Source: Comamonadaceae bacterium
GTDB lineage: Bacteria; Pseudomonadota; Gammaproteobacteria; Burkholderiales; Burkholderiaceae_C
Direction: 5' to 3'
Assembly: GCA_027484105.1 (NCBI GenBank)
Contig: JAIXUG010000002.1
Coordinates: 186,001 to 250,000 of the forward strand
Length of the DNA: 64,000 nt
How positions within the stretch are numbered: the first letter of the stretch is position 1; each line of letters opens with the position of its first letter. This document shows, one piece after another, positions 10,697 to 20,467 of the stretch. The notes under the pieces are model-generated. The model did not search any database. It had not been told where the DNA came from and was given only the letters and a program-made list of their open reading frames with translations. A program made the translations under genes and the position numbers.

Positions 10697-11446
10697 ATGA
10701 CGACGCCCGAGAACTCCCAGCAACAGCCTGTCCAAGAAACTCTCACCGAACAGGCTGCCCCCGACGCACCCTTCATGCGGCAGATCAAAACCTATGTGCT
10801 GCGCGCCGGTCGCATGGGCTCGGGGCAAATGCGGGCGTTCGAGCAGTTCGGGTCGAAGTTCCTCATCCCCTACAGCCCTGCTCGGCTGGATGTACATGCC
10901 GCGTTTGGGCGATCCGCGCCGCTGATTTTGGAAATCGGTTTTGGCATGGGCGACGCCACGGCCAAAATCGCGCAGGTGCGACCTGGTGACAATTTTTTGT
11001 GCTGCGAGGTGCATGAACCGGGCGTGGGCGCCCTGCTCAAACGCTGTGGCGAAGAGCACATCAGCAATATCCGCATCGTGCAGCACGACGCCGTGGAGGT
11101 GATGGACCACATGCTGGGCACGGACAGCCTGGACGGCGTGCACATCTTCTTCCCGGACCCTTGGCACAAGAGCCGACACCACAAACGCCGGTTGATCCAG
11201 AGCCCCTTCATCCAGAGACTGGCACAGCACATCAAGCCCGGGGGTTACCTGCACCTGGCCACCGACTGGCAGCCCTACGCTGAGCAGATGATGGGGGTGC
11301 TGCGCGCCGAGCCTTTGCTCGTCAATACCAGCGAAGCCACCGATGGGTTTGCCGCCAAGCCCGACTACCGGCCGCTCACCAAATTTGAAAACCGGGGTCT
11401 CAAACTCGGCCACGGTGTGTGGGACCTGGTGTTCCGTCGCGTGTGA
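10697..11446 (+). CDS. trmB: tRNA (guanine-N7)-methyltransferase
   Basis: [38 protein letters not shown]. Confidence 0.95.
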   Translation: MTTPENSQQQPVQETLTEQAAPDAPFMRQIKTYVLRAGRMGSGQMRAFEQFGSKFLIPYSPARLDVHAAFGRSAPLILEIGFGMGDATAKIAQVRPGDNFLCCEVHEPGVGALLKRCGEEHISNIRIVQHDAVEVMDHMLGTDSLDGVHIFFPDPWHKSRHHKRRLIQSPFIQRLAQHIKPGGYLHLATDWQPYAEQMMGVLRAEPLLVNTSEATDGFAAKPDYRPLTKFENRGLKLGHGVWDLVFRRV

Positions 11447-11447
11447 C

Positions 11448-12377
11448 ATGACCCGATCGGCAAGCCTGGCCCCCATGCCCTTGCGCGAGGGCGTGAGCCC
11501 CAGCGTGGTGGCGGTGCCAGCTGGCCACTGGCCCAGCCTGCTCGATTTTTTGGCCCACCGCATGCCCGGCATCTCGCGCGAGGAATGGGCGCAGCGTCTG
11601 AGCCAAGGCCTGGTGTTGCAAGAAAGTGGGCAAAGCGCCCAGCCCGACCAAGCCTGCCTGGCTGGACAACGCTTCTTTTATTACCGCCACGTGTCCGATG
11701 AACCCTGCCTGCCCATGTCAGCAAACGTCTTGTTTGAAGACGATCACCTGCTGGTGGCCGACAAGCCGCATTTCATGCCCGTCACCCCATCCGGCGCCTA
11801 TGTGCAGCAAAGCCTTCTGGTCCAACTCAAACGCCTGACGGGCCATGCCGAGTTGGTGCCGCTGCACCGCATTGACCGCGAAACGGCGGGCCTGGTGCTG
11901 TTTGGCAAACATCTGCGCGAACGCGACGCCTACCACGCCCTGTTTCGCGAACACCGAATTCACAAGACCTACCGCGCGGTGGCGACACACCGGCCCGACC
12001 TGACACTGCCCTGCGTGCACACCAGCCGCCTGGCCGAAGACCCGGTGCATTTTTTCAAAATGCGCGAAGTGCCCGGCGATCCCAACAGCGAAACCCGCAT
12101 CACTTTGTTGGACACCCAGGGGCCTAGGGCGCTTTACCAGCTCGAACCTGTCAGCGGCAAACGCCACCAGCTGCGCGTACACATGAATGCTTTGGGCATA
12201 CCGATCGAGGGTGATCAGTTTTACCCCTCGGTGCTGCGCGGTCCTGATGCAGGGGAAGATTTCAACCAGCCTTTGCAGCTGCTGGCCCACTCGGTGCAGT
12301 TCACCGACCCGCACACGGGGCAAGACCGGCAGTGGACCAGCACCCTGCCGCTGGATTGGCGCACAAGCCCGCCTTAA
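11448..12377 (+). CDS. RluA-family pseudouridine synthase
   Basis: ELVPLHRIDRETAGLVLFGK HRLD-type motif. Confidence 0.9.
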   Translation: MTRSASLAPMPLREGVSPSVVAVPAGHWPSLLDFLAHRMPGISREEWAQRLSQGLVLQESGQSAQPDQACLAGQRFFYYRHVSDEPCLPMSANVLFEDDHLLVADKPHFMPVTPSGAYVQQSLLVQLKRLTGHAELVPLHRIDRETAGLVLFGKHLRERDAYHALFREHRIHKTYRAVATHRPDLTLPCVHTSRLAEDPVHFFKMREVPGDPNSETRITLLDTQGPRALYQLEPVSGKRHQLRVHMNALGIPIEGDQFYPSVLRGPDAGEDFNQPLQLLAHSVQFTDPHTGQDRQWTSTLPLDWRTSPP

Positions 12378-15300
12378 CGGTGCTGTCGGTCTGATCCAGG
12401 CAACAAACCCGCCAGCAGCTGGCTCAGGTGCACGGCCTCACGCCCAGCACCGTCGTGGATTTGGTGGCGGCAACTGGTGCCATCGGCCACCACGATCGCG
12501 TCGGCTTGGGCGCGCACAGCGGGCAGCAAGCTCATCTCGGCCATTTGCATCGACACCTCGTAGTGGCTGGCCTCATACCCGAAACTGCCCGCCATGCCAC
12601 AGCAACTGCTCTCGATAAGCTGCGGCTTGGCCCCCGGAATCCAGCGCAAGACCTCCAACACGGGTGAGACCGCGTCAAAGGCTTTTTGGTGGCAATGCCC
12701 GTGCAACATCACCGGGCGGTCCACCGGAGCAATCTGCGCCTTCAGCGCGTCCAGCTGACCCGATTGGGCTTCACGGGCCAAAAACTCTTCGAACAACAGG
12801 GCTTGCCCGGCGATGCGTTGCGCGCCCTCGCCCAAGCCCATGACCAGCATTTCGTCGCGCAGCGTGAGCAGGCATGAGGGCTCCAAGCCCACGATGGCCA
12901 GGCCTTTATCGGCAAAAGGCAGCAGGCTTTGCACCACTTCGCTGGCCTTTTCGCGGGCCTTGTCCACCATGCCGCTGGCCAGGTAAGTGCGGCCGCAGCA
13001 CAGATGCCCGCCATCGTCCTGCAGCTTGGTCGCCACATGCACCGTGTAACCGGCCGCCTGCAGCACCTTGACGGCCGCATGCGCGTTGGCCGACTCCAGG
13101 TAGCCGTTGAAGGTGTCCACAAACAAAACCACGCCTCGCGCTGCGGCCAACACCTCTTTGCGGCTGGCGGTCGCTTGGGCAGCGCTTGGCGGGGTGTTGA
13201 AGAAGTGGCGCATCTGCCACTCGGGCAAACTGCGTTTGGCCGACAGACCCAAGAGCTTTTCCGTCAAAGCGGCCAGCAAAGGCATGCGGTTGCGCAGGTT
13301 CAAAACCGGGGCCAGGCGGGCCGCCCAGCGGGCATAGTCGGGCAAATGGGCGACCAATTTGTCTTGCAGCGTGTGGCCGTGCTTGGCCTTGTAGTGCTGC
13401 AAAAACTCGACCTTCATCTTGGCCATGTCCACCCCGGTAGGGCAATCGCGCTTGCAGCCTTTGCAGCCCACACACAGGTCCATGGCCTCGCGTACCGCTT
13501 CGCTGCTCAATGCGTCTTCGCCTGCCAAGCCTTCGATCTGGCCACTCAAAGCCAAGCGCAAGGTGTTGGCGCGGCCCCGCGTCAGGTGTTTCTCGTCGCG
13601 GGTCACGCGGTAACTGGGGCACATGGTGCCCGCATCGAATTTGCGGCAATGGCCGTTGTTGTTGCACATCTCCACCGCCTTGGCCAAGCCCTGCGCCGGG
13701 TCGCCGCCGGTGCCCGGGGCGGTGGTTTGCTCGGTGACCGGGTCGTTTTGCACATTCCAGGCGCTCCAGTCCAGCGCGGTGTGGATCGGCACCACCTTGT
13801 AGCTGGGCGGAAAACGCATCAGCGTGGTGTCGTCCATTTTGGGCGGGTTGACGATGCGCTGTGGACACAGCAGTTGCTGCGGGTCCATCTCGCGTTTGAT
13901 CTGTGCAAAGGCCTCGCTGATGCGCGGGCCAAACTGCCAGCCGATCCACTCGCCCCGGCACAGGCCGTCACCGTGCTCGCCACTGAAAGCGCCCTTGTAT
14001 TGGCGCACCAGGGCGCTGGCCTCCTCGGCAATGGCGCGCATTTTGCTCGCACCATCGCGGCGCATGTCAAGAATAGGCCGCACATGCAAAGTGCCCACCG
14101 AGGCGTGGGCGTACCAAGTCCCACGGCTGCCGTACTTGCGAAACACGCCGGTCAAAGCATCGGTGTATTCGGCCAAGCTCTCCAGCGGCACGGCGCAGTC
14201 TTCAATGAAGCTCACAGGCTTGCCGTCGCCGCGCAGGCTCATCATGATGTTCAGGCCCGCCTTGCGCACTTCCCACAGGTTTTTCTGCGGGGCATCGTCC
14301 ACCATCTCGACCACGCTGCCGGGTAACCCCAAGTCGCCCATCAGCTCCACCAGCTCCTTGATTTTGTGGGCGATGTCGGCCTTGCTCGGCCCGGAAAACT
14401 CCACCAGCAACACCGCCTCGGGCATGCCACCGTTGATGTGCGGTGACAAGGCGGTGCGGATGGTCGGCGCAAAAGCCGGGTTTTGCAAAGACAGCTCGAT
14501 CATGGTGCGGTCCACCAGCTCGACGGCAGACAGGTGCCCCACCGGCATGCCCTGACCCAGCTTGACGATGTGCTGGGCCGAATCCATGGCTTGGTAAAAG
14601 CTGGGAAAGTTCACCACGCCCAGCACCTTGGCGCGTGGCAACTCGGCCAAGCGCAAAGTCAGCGAACGCGTGAGGGCCAACGTGCCTTCGCTGCCGATGA
14701 GCAAATGCGACAGGTTGACCGAGCCATCGGCCGTGTAGGGCCGCTCATTCTGGTTGCGGAAAATGTCCAGGTTGTAGCCCGCCACGCGGCGCAAGACTTT
14801 GGGCCAGTGGGCGTCAATTTCAGGGGCATGCTGCAGGGCCAAGTCACGTACAAAATCGCCAATCTGGCGAACGCGGCCCTGGGCTTTTTCATAGGCGCCA
14901 AATTCGAGCAAACTGCCATCGGCCAGCCAAGCTTCAGCCCCCAGCACGTTGTGCACCATGTTGCCGTAAGCGATCGAGCGGCTGCCACACGAGTTGTTGC
15001 CCGCCATGCCGCCCAGCGTGGCCTGCGCGCTGGTGGACACATCCACCGGGTACCACAAGCCGTGCTGTTTCAGGGCCGCATTCAGGTGGTCCAGCACCAA
15101 GCCAGGCTCCACCGTGGCGGTGCGCTGCTCAGGGTCGACCGCGAGAACCTGACGCATGTGCTTGGAATGGTCAATGACCAAACCCGCGCCCACAGTTTGG
15201 CCGCACTGGCTGGTGCCGCCGCCGCGCGGCACGATGGGCACGCCCAAATCGCGGCAGATGTCCAAAGCCATTTGCACGTCAGCGGCGTCTCTGGGCACAA

Positions 15301-15529
15301 ACACCCCGATCGGCATGGCCTGGTAGATCGAGGCGTCGGTGGCATAACGACCGCGATCGGCTGTCGAAAAGAGGACCTCACCCCGGGTGTCCGAGCGCAA
15401 GCGCTTGGCCAACAGGGCTGCCACTTCATTGCTTTGGCGGGCCACGCCTTCGTACACCCGATTGGGCGATGTGTGGCTGAAGTCCTGGGGCACATCCTTG
15501 GACAAATCTTGGGGCAGTCGGGCGTTCAT
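12374..15529 (-). CDS. FAD-binding oxidase fused to Fe-S domain (YdiJ/D-2-hydroxyacid dehydrogenase-like)
   Basis: VPRGGGTSQCGQTVGAGLVID FAD domain; CVGCKGCKRDCPTGVDMAKMK Fe-S site; C-terminal CCG motifs (DDGGHLCCGRTYL, ESSCCGMAGSFG). Confidence 0.9.
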   Translation of the reverse strand: MNARLPQDLSKDVPQDFSHTSPNRVYEGVARQSNEVAALLAKRLRSDTRGEVLFSTADRGRYATDASIYQAMPIGVFVPRDAADVQMALDICRDLGVPIVPRGGGTSQCGQTVGAGLVIDHSKHMRQVLAVDPEQRTATVEPGLVLDHLNAALKQHGLWYPVDVSTSAQATLGGMAGNNSCGSRSIAYGNMVHNVLGAEAWLADGSLLEFGAYEKAQGRVRQIGDFVRDLALQHAPEIDAHWPKVLRRVAGYNLDIFRNQNERPYTADGSVNLSHLLIGSEGTLALTRSLTLRLAELPRAKVLGVVNFPSFYQAMDSAQHIVKLGQGMPVGHLSAVELVDRTMIELSLQNPAFAPTIRTALSPHINGGMPEAVLLVEFSGPSKADIAHKIKELVELMGDLGLPGSVVEMVDDAPQKNLWEVRKAGLNIMMSLRGDGKPVSFIEDCAVPLESLAEYTDALTGVFRKYGSRGTWYAHASVGTLHVRPILDMRRDGASKMRAIAEEASALVRQYKGAFSGEHGDGLCRGEWIGWQFGPRISEAFAQIKREMDPQQLLCPQRIVNPPKMDDTTLMRFPPSYKVVPIHTALDWSAWNVQNDPVTEQTTAPGTGGDPAQGLAKAVEMCNNNGHCRKFDAGTMCPSYRVTRDEKHLTRGRANTLRLALSGQIEGLAGEDALSSEAVREAMDLCVGCKGCKRDCPTGVDMAKMKVEFLQHYKAKHGHTLQDKLVAHLPDYARWAARLAPVLNLRNRMPLLAALTEKLLGLSAKRSLPEWQMRHFFNTPPSAAQATASRKEVLAAARGVVLFVDTFNGYLESANAHAAVKVLQAAGYTVHVATKLQDDGGHLCCGRTYLASGMVDKAREKASEVVQSLLPFADKGLAIVGLEPSCLLTLRDEMLVMGLGEGAQRIAGQALLFEEFLAREAQSGQLDALKAQIAPVDRPVMLHGHCHQKAFDAVSPVLEVLRWIPGAKPQLIESSCCGMAGSFGYEASHYEVSMQMAEMSLLPAVRAQADAIVVADGTSCRHQIHDGAGREAVHLSQLLAGLLPGSDRQHR

Positions 15530-16242
15530 TGGGCGTGTCCTTGTTCCTGGTCTTTGCGCTCAGGCTGCGCGGCTTGGGCTGCGCTGCGCATTTGATCGAT
15601 GACGATGTGGCGCTTGTTGTCCAGGTGCTGCATCAGCACCTGGCGCAAGCGCGTCCCGTCGCGCGCCTGCAGGGCCTGCACCATGGCCATGTGCTCGTCC
15701 ACGGCGCGCTGCCATTTGTCACCGTCTTGGTTGGAGCGAAACCGCAGGGCCTGCAAACGGGCGTTGACCTGGTTGTAAGTGGCGGTCAGAACCGGGTTTT
15801 TGGCCGCCGCATTCAAGCTGCGGTGGATCGCCGCATTGATTTGGTAATAGGCCGACAGATCGCGCCGGGTGTAGGCGGCCATCATGTCGTAATGCAAGGC
15901 TTGGATCTCGCTGAGCTCGGCATCGGTCACGCGCTCAGCCGCCAACTCGCCCGACAAGCCTTCCAGGCCCGCCATCACCTCGAAAGTGTGATGCACATCG
16001 GCTTCGCTCAGCTGAACGGCCACCGAGCCCCTGTTGGGCAACAGTTCCACCAAGCCCTCGGCGGCCAACATTTTGATGGCTTCGCGCAGCGGCGTGCGCG
16101 AAATGCTGAGCTCTTCGCAAAGGGTGCGCTCATTGAGTTTGCCCCCTGGCGGGATCACCCCCTCCACCAACATCTGGCGCAGGCGTTGGGCCACCTGTTC
16201 GTGCAGAACAGGACGAGAAATGGACGAACCTGCAGAAACCAT
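15526..16242 (-). CDS. GntR family (FCD domain) transcriptional regulator
   Basis: N-terminal wHTH (LCEELSISRTPLREAIKMLAAEGLVELLPNRGSVAVQL); 4-bp overlap with downstream oxidase gene. Confidence 0.9.
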   Translation of the reverse strand: MVSAGSSISRPVLHEQVAQRLRQMLVEGVIPPGGKLNERTLCEELSISRTPLREAIKMLAAEGLVELLPNRGSVAVQLSEADVHHTFEVMAGLEGLSGELAAERVTDAELSEIQALHYDMMAAYTRRDLSAYYQINAAIHRSLNAAAKNPVLTATYNQVNARLQALRFRSNQDGDKWQRAVDEHMAMVQALQARDGTRLRQVLMQHLDNKRHIVIDQMRSAAQAAQPERKDQEQGHAQ

Positions 16243-16299
16243 GAAATGATTTGAATACAAAAAAAACGGTGCTCGACGTTTATTCTAGAATGAATGTTC

Positions 16300-16328
16300 T
16301 TGACAAATGTATTTTGAATACAAAAAAT
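16300..16328 (+). promoter_or_regulatory. candidate promoter (TTGACA, 17-nt spacer, AAAAAT) with palindrome TGTATT-TTG-AATACA (16308..16322) in the spacer
   Basis: direct reading; further half-site in repeat TTTGAATACAAAAAA at 16250. Confidence 0.55.
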
Positions 16329-16355
16329 CATCTTTTAAATCCAATCTCTTTGCCC

Positions 16356-17555
16356 ATGTTGACCACCAATTTCCACCCCACAGGCCGCCACTTTCTGCAA
16401 ATTCCTGGCCCCTCTCCCGTCCCCGACCGCATCTTGCGCGCCATCAGTTCGCCCACCATCGACCATCGGGGGCCCGAGTTCGGTGCTCTCGGCCTGAAAG
16501 TCCTGGCCGATGTGCAAAAGATATTCAAAACCCGCCACCCGGTGATGATCTACCCCGCCTCCGGCACGGGGGCTTGGGAAGCTGCATTGAGCAACGTGCT
16601 TCAGGCGGGCGACCATGTGCTGATGTACGAAACCGGGCACTTTGCGTTTTTGTGGAACAAACTGGCCCAACAGCTGGGTCTGAAGTCCGAAGTCTTGAGC
16701 CTGCCTGGCCTGGAAGGCTGGCGCCACGGCGTGCAAGCCGATCTGATCGAGCAACGGCTGAAGACCGACACCGGCCACAGCATCAAAGCCGTGTGCGTGG
16801 TGCACAACGAGACCTCGACCGGCGTGACCAGCGACATCGCCGCCGTGCGTCGGGCCATGGACGCGGCCAAACACCCGGCCTTGCTGCTGGTGGACAGCAT
16901 TTCTGGACTGGCTGCTGCGGATTACCGCCACGACGAATGGGGCGTGGACGTGACCATCAGCGGCTCGCAAAAAGGTCTGATGTTGCCGCCCGGCATCAGC
17001 TTCAACGCCCTGTCACCGCGCGCCATCGAGGCCAGCCAAAAAGGCGGCATGCCCCGCAGCTATTGGGCTTGGGGCGAGATGATCGAGATGAACAAAAACG
17101 GCTACTGGCCCTCCACGCCCAACACCAATTTGCTCTATGGCCTGAGCGAGGCCTGCGACATGCTGCTGGCAGAAGGCCTGGACCAGGTGTTTGCGCGGCA
17201 CCAACGCTGGGCCGCGGGTGTGCGGGCGGCCGTCAAGGCTTGGGGCCTGCCCATCCAGTGCGACGACCCGGCCGTTTACTCCCCCATCCTGACCGGTGTC
17301 ATGACCCCCGAGGGCGTGGACGCCGATGCGGTACGCAAGGTCATCCACCAACGCTTTGACTGCTCACTGGGCACGGGCTTGGGCAAAGTCAAAGGCCGCA
17401 TGTTCCGCATTGGCCACCTGGGCGACAGCAATGACCTGACTCTGATCGCCACCGTGGCGGGCTGCGAAATGGGCCTGAAGCTGTCGGGCGTGGCGCTGCA
17501 AGGCAGCGGCGTGCAGGCGATCATGGACCATTTTTCTGCACACCCAGCGGCCTGA
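16356..17555 (+). CDS. class V aminotransferase, serine/alanine-glyoxylate aminotransferase-like
   Basis: HFLQIPGPSPVPDRILRAI, SGSQKGLMLPPGISF PLP lysine region; start MLTTNFHPTG preferred over TTG at 16251. Confidence 0.88.
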   Translation: MLTTNFHPTGRHFLQIPGPSPVPDRILRAISSPTIDHRGPEFGALGLKVLADVQKIFKTRHPVMIYPASGTGAWEAALSNVLQAGDHVLMYETGHFAFLWNKLAQQLGLKSEVLSLPGLEGWRHGVQADLIEQRLKTDTGHSIKAVCVVHNETSTGVTSDIAAVRRAMDAAKHPALLLVDSISGLAAADYRHDEWGVDVTISGSQKGLMLPPGISFNALSPRAIEASQKGGMPRSYWAWGEMIEMNKNGYWPSTPNTNLLYGLSEACDMLLAEGLDQVFARHQRWAAGVRAAVKAWGLPIQCDDPAVYSPILTGVMTPEGVDADAVRKVIHQRFDCSLGTGLGKVKGRMFRIGHLGDSNDLTLIATVAGCEMGLKLSGVALQGSGVQAIMDHFSAHPAA

Positions 17556-17620
17556 TCGACAAGCTTTGAAAACGCCCACGCAGTGGGCGCTGTTGCAAGC
17601 AGCTCAGCGCGCTTGATGAA

Positions 17621-20272
17621 TCAAACCCGCTCGCTCACCCAAGCCTGCACGCTGGCCAGCGCTGCGGGCAGGGCCGCCGGGTTGGTGCCTCCGGCCATGG
17701 CCATGTCGGGCTTGCCACCGCCTTTGCCGCCGACCTGACCGGCCACAAAACTGGCCAACTCACCGGCTTTGACTTTGCCCACGGTGTCGGCGGTCACGCC
17801 CGCGGCGATCTGCACCTTGTCGCCTTCGACGGCGGTCAACACGATCACAGCGGTCTTGATCTTGTCCTTGAGCTTGTCCATGGTGTCGCGCAAGGTCTTG
17901 GCGTCTGCCCCTTCGAGCTTGGCCACCAGCAACTTGATGCCCTTGATGTCCACGGCTTGCTTGGCCAATTCATCGCCCTGGGCCGAAGCCAGCTTGCCTT
18001 TGGCAGCAGCCAACTCTTTTTCGAGCGCCTTGACCTGGTCCAGCACCTGGGCAATGCGGGCATTCAGCTCGGCGGGCTGGGCCTTGAGCGTGCCAGCAGC
18101 TTGCGTGACGGTGTCTTCCAGCGACTGCAAATAAGCCAAAGCATTGGCACCTGTGACGGCTTCGATGCGTCGCACGCCAGCGGCCACGCCGCCTTCGCTC
18201 ACGATCTTGAACAGGCCAATGTCACCCGTGGCTTTGACGTGGGTGCCGCCGCACAGTTCGCGGCTCGTGCCGATGTCGAGCACGCGCACGGTTTCGCCGT
18301 ACTTTTCGCCAAACAGCATCATGGCGCCGGTCTTCTGGGCGCTTTCGATGTCCATCACACGCGCTTGCGCAGCGGCATTGGCCAAAATTTCTGCATTGAC
18401 TTGGGCCTCGATCTGGCGAATTTCAGCATCGGTCACTGGCGCGTTGTGCGCAAAGTCAAAACGGGTGCGCTCGGCATTGACCAAACTGCCCTTTTGCTGC
18501 ACATGGCTGCCCAACACTTCGCGCAGGGCTTTGTGCATCAAGTGGGTGGCGCTGTGGTTGCGCACAGTCGCGGCACGCAGCTCCATGTCCACATGGGCTT
18601 GCACTGCATCGCCCACCTTCAGGCTGCCGGATTTCACTTCGCCGTGGTGGCCAAACACATCGGCCTTGATCTTGAGCGTATCGGCCACATTGAACTGGCC
18701 ACCCGCATTGTGGATCATGCCCTGATCACCCACCTGACCGCCCGACTCGGCATAAAAGGGCGTCGTGTCCAACACCACCACGCCGGCTTGACCGGCCTTG
18801 AGTTCACTCACGGCGTTGCCATCGGCATACAAAGCCAGCACTTTGGCGTTGGCCGTCAGGTCTTCATAGCCCACAAAGTCGTTGCCTGAGCCGGTGTACT
18901 CCAGCGCCTTGTCCATCTTGAACTTGCCAGCCGCGCGGGCCTGGGACTTTTGCTTTTCCATGGCCGCGGCAAAACCGGCTTCGTCCACAGACAAGCCACG
19001 CTCGCGGCAGACGTCGGCCGACAGGTCCAGCGGAAAGCCGTAGGTGTCGTGCAGCTTGAAGGCCACCTCGCCGGGCAGCACTTTCACGCCGCCTTCGAGG
19101 GCCGCATCCAGAATCTGCATGCCGCTTTGCAGCGTCTCGAAGAAACGCTCTTCTTCCACACGCAAAACGTCGGCAATCCGCTCGGCCTGATCGGCCATAT
19201 TGGGGTAAGCCGCGCCCATGAGCCTGACCAAATCGGGCACCAGCTTGTGGAAGAACGGCGTCTTTTGGCCCAGCAAATAACCATGGCGAATCGCTCGGCG
19301 CACGATGCGGCGCTGCACATAGCCGCGGCCTTCTTTGCTGGGCACCACGCCATCGCTCACCAAAAATGCGGTGGCGCGAATGTGGTCGGCGATCACGCGC
19401 AGCGACTTGTTGCTCAGGTCGGAGCAACCGGTTTCGCGAGCGGCCGCCTTGATCAGCGCGTCAAAAATGTCGATTTCATAATTGCTGTGCACGTGCTGCA
19501 AGATGGCGGCCAGGCGCTCAAGGCCCATGCCCGTGTCCACACAAGGTGCGGGCAGCGGCGTGACCGAACCGTCTTCGTGCATATTGAACTGCATGAACAC
19601 GTTGTTCCAGATCTCGATGAACCGGTCGCCATCTTCTTCAGGGCTGCCGGGTGGGCCGCCAGGGATGTGTGGACCATGGTCGTAGAAGATCTCGGAGCAA
19701 GGACCGCAGGGGCCGGTGTCGGCCATCATCCAGAAGTTGTCTGACTTGTAGCGTCCACCCTTGTTGTCACCGATGCGGATGATGCGGGTTTCTTGAACGA
19801 TGCGCTCAGGCGTCCAGCCCGCTTTGACAAAAATGTTTTCCCAAATGGCATAGGCCTCATCGTCTTCCAAGTAAACGGTGGCGTAGAGCTTGTCGGCGGG
19901 CAGTTTGTAGACCTGGGTCAAAAGCTCCCAAGCCCATTCGAGCGATTCGCGCTTGAAGTAGTCACCAAACGACCAATTGCCCAGCATCTCAAAGAAAGTG
20001 TGGTGGCGTGCGGTGTAGCCCACGTTTTCCAGATCGTTGTGCTTGCCCCCCGCCCGAAGACAGGCCTGTACCGAGGCGGCGCGCACATAAGAGCGCTTGT
20101 CCGAGCCCAAAAACACGTCCTTGAACTGGACCATGCCCGAGTTGGTGAACATCAAAGTCGGATCATTGCCAGGCACCAGGGGGCTGGAAGCCACCACGGT
20201 ATGCCCCTTGGACTCGAAAAAGTCCAAAAAGGTCTTGCGGATGTCGGCAACGGAAAAAACAGCTTGGCTCAT
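17621..20272 (-). CDS. alaS: alanyl-tRNA synthetase
   Basis: [48 protein letters not shown] motif. Confidence 0.98.
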   Translation of the reverse strand: MSQAVFSVADIRKTFLDFFESKGHTVVASSPLVPGNDPTLMFTNSGMVQFKDVFLGSDKRSYVRAASVQACLRAGGKHNDLENVGYTARHHTFFEMLGNWSFGDYFKRESLEWAWELLTQVYKLPADKLYATVYLEDDEAYAIWENIFVKAGWTPERIVQETRIIRIGDNKGGRYKSDNFWMMADTGPCGPCSEIFYDHGPHIPGGPPGSPEEDGDRFIEIWNNVFMQFNMHEDGSVTPLPAPCVDTGMGLERLAAILQHVHSNYEIDIFDALIKAAARETGCSDLSNKSLRVIADHIRATAFLVSDGVVPSKEGRGYVQRRIVRRAIRHGYLLGQKTPFFHKLVPDLVRLMGAAYPNMADQAERIADVLRVEEERFFETLQSGMQILDAALEGGVKVLPGEVAFKLHDTYGFPLDLSADVCRERGLSVDEAGFAAAMEKQKSQARAAGKFKMDKALEYTGSGNDFVGYEDLTANAKVLALYADGNAVSELKAGQAGVVVLDTTPFYAESGGQVGDQGMIHNAGGQFNVADTLKIKADVFGHHGEVKSGSLKVGDAVQAHVDMELRAATVRNHSATHLMHKALREVLGSHVQQKGSLVNAERTRFDFAHNAPVTDAEIRQIEAQVNAEILANAAAQARVMDIESAQKTGAMMLFGEKYGETVRVLDIGTSRELCGGTHVKATGDIGLFKIVSEGGVAAGVRRIEAVTGANALAYLQSLEDTVTQAAGTLKAQPAELNARIAQVLDQVKALEKELAAAKGKLASAQGDELAKQAVDIKGIKLLVAKLEGADAKTLRDTMDKLKDKIKTAVIVLTAVEGDKVQIAAGVTADTVGKVKAGELASFVAGQVGGKGGGKPDMAMAGGTNPAALPAALASVQAWVSERV

Positions 20273-20467
20273 GGTGGTTCAGGCTTTCAATGCAACCGGG
20301 CATTATAGATTTGAGGCAGGCCCAATTCCTGGCCTGCGCACGGCACGACCAGCCACCCTGCAGGCATCGGGGTTTTGAGACTTTTGTGACAGACGGGGTC
20401 AAGCACAGGCGCTAAGCTGAACAGTTGGACATCGAAACACCTGCACCTGCAGTTTCTGGAGACCCCC

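Noticed and set aside
12929-14326. 465-aa + strand frame opposite the FAD/Fe-S oxidase
   Set aside because: Antisense shadow ORF with no recognisable domain.
14483-15595. 370-aa + strand frame opposite the oxidase and GntR genes
   Set aside because: Antisense shadow ORF spanning two convincing minus-strand genes.
17573-17589. CGCCCAC-GCA-GTGGGCG hairpin between the aminotransferase and alaS
   Set aside because: No T-tract on either side; may be a weak terminator but not supportable.
17957-18889. 310-aa + strand frame opposite alaS
   Set aside because: Antisense to an unambiguous alaS.
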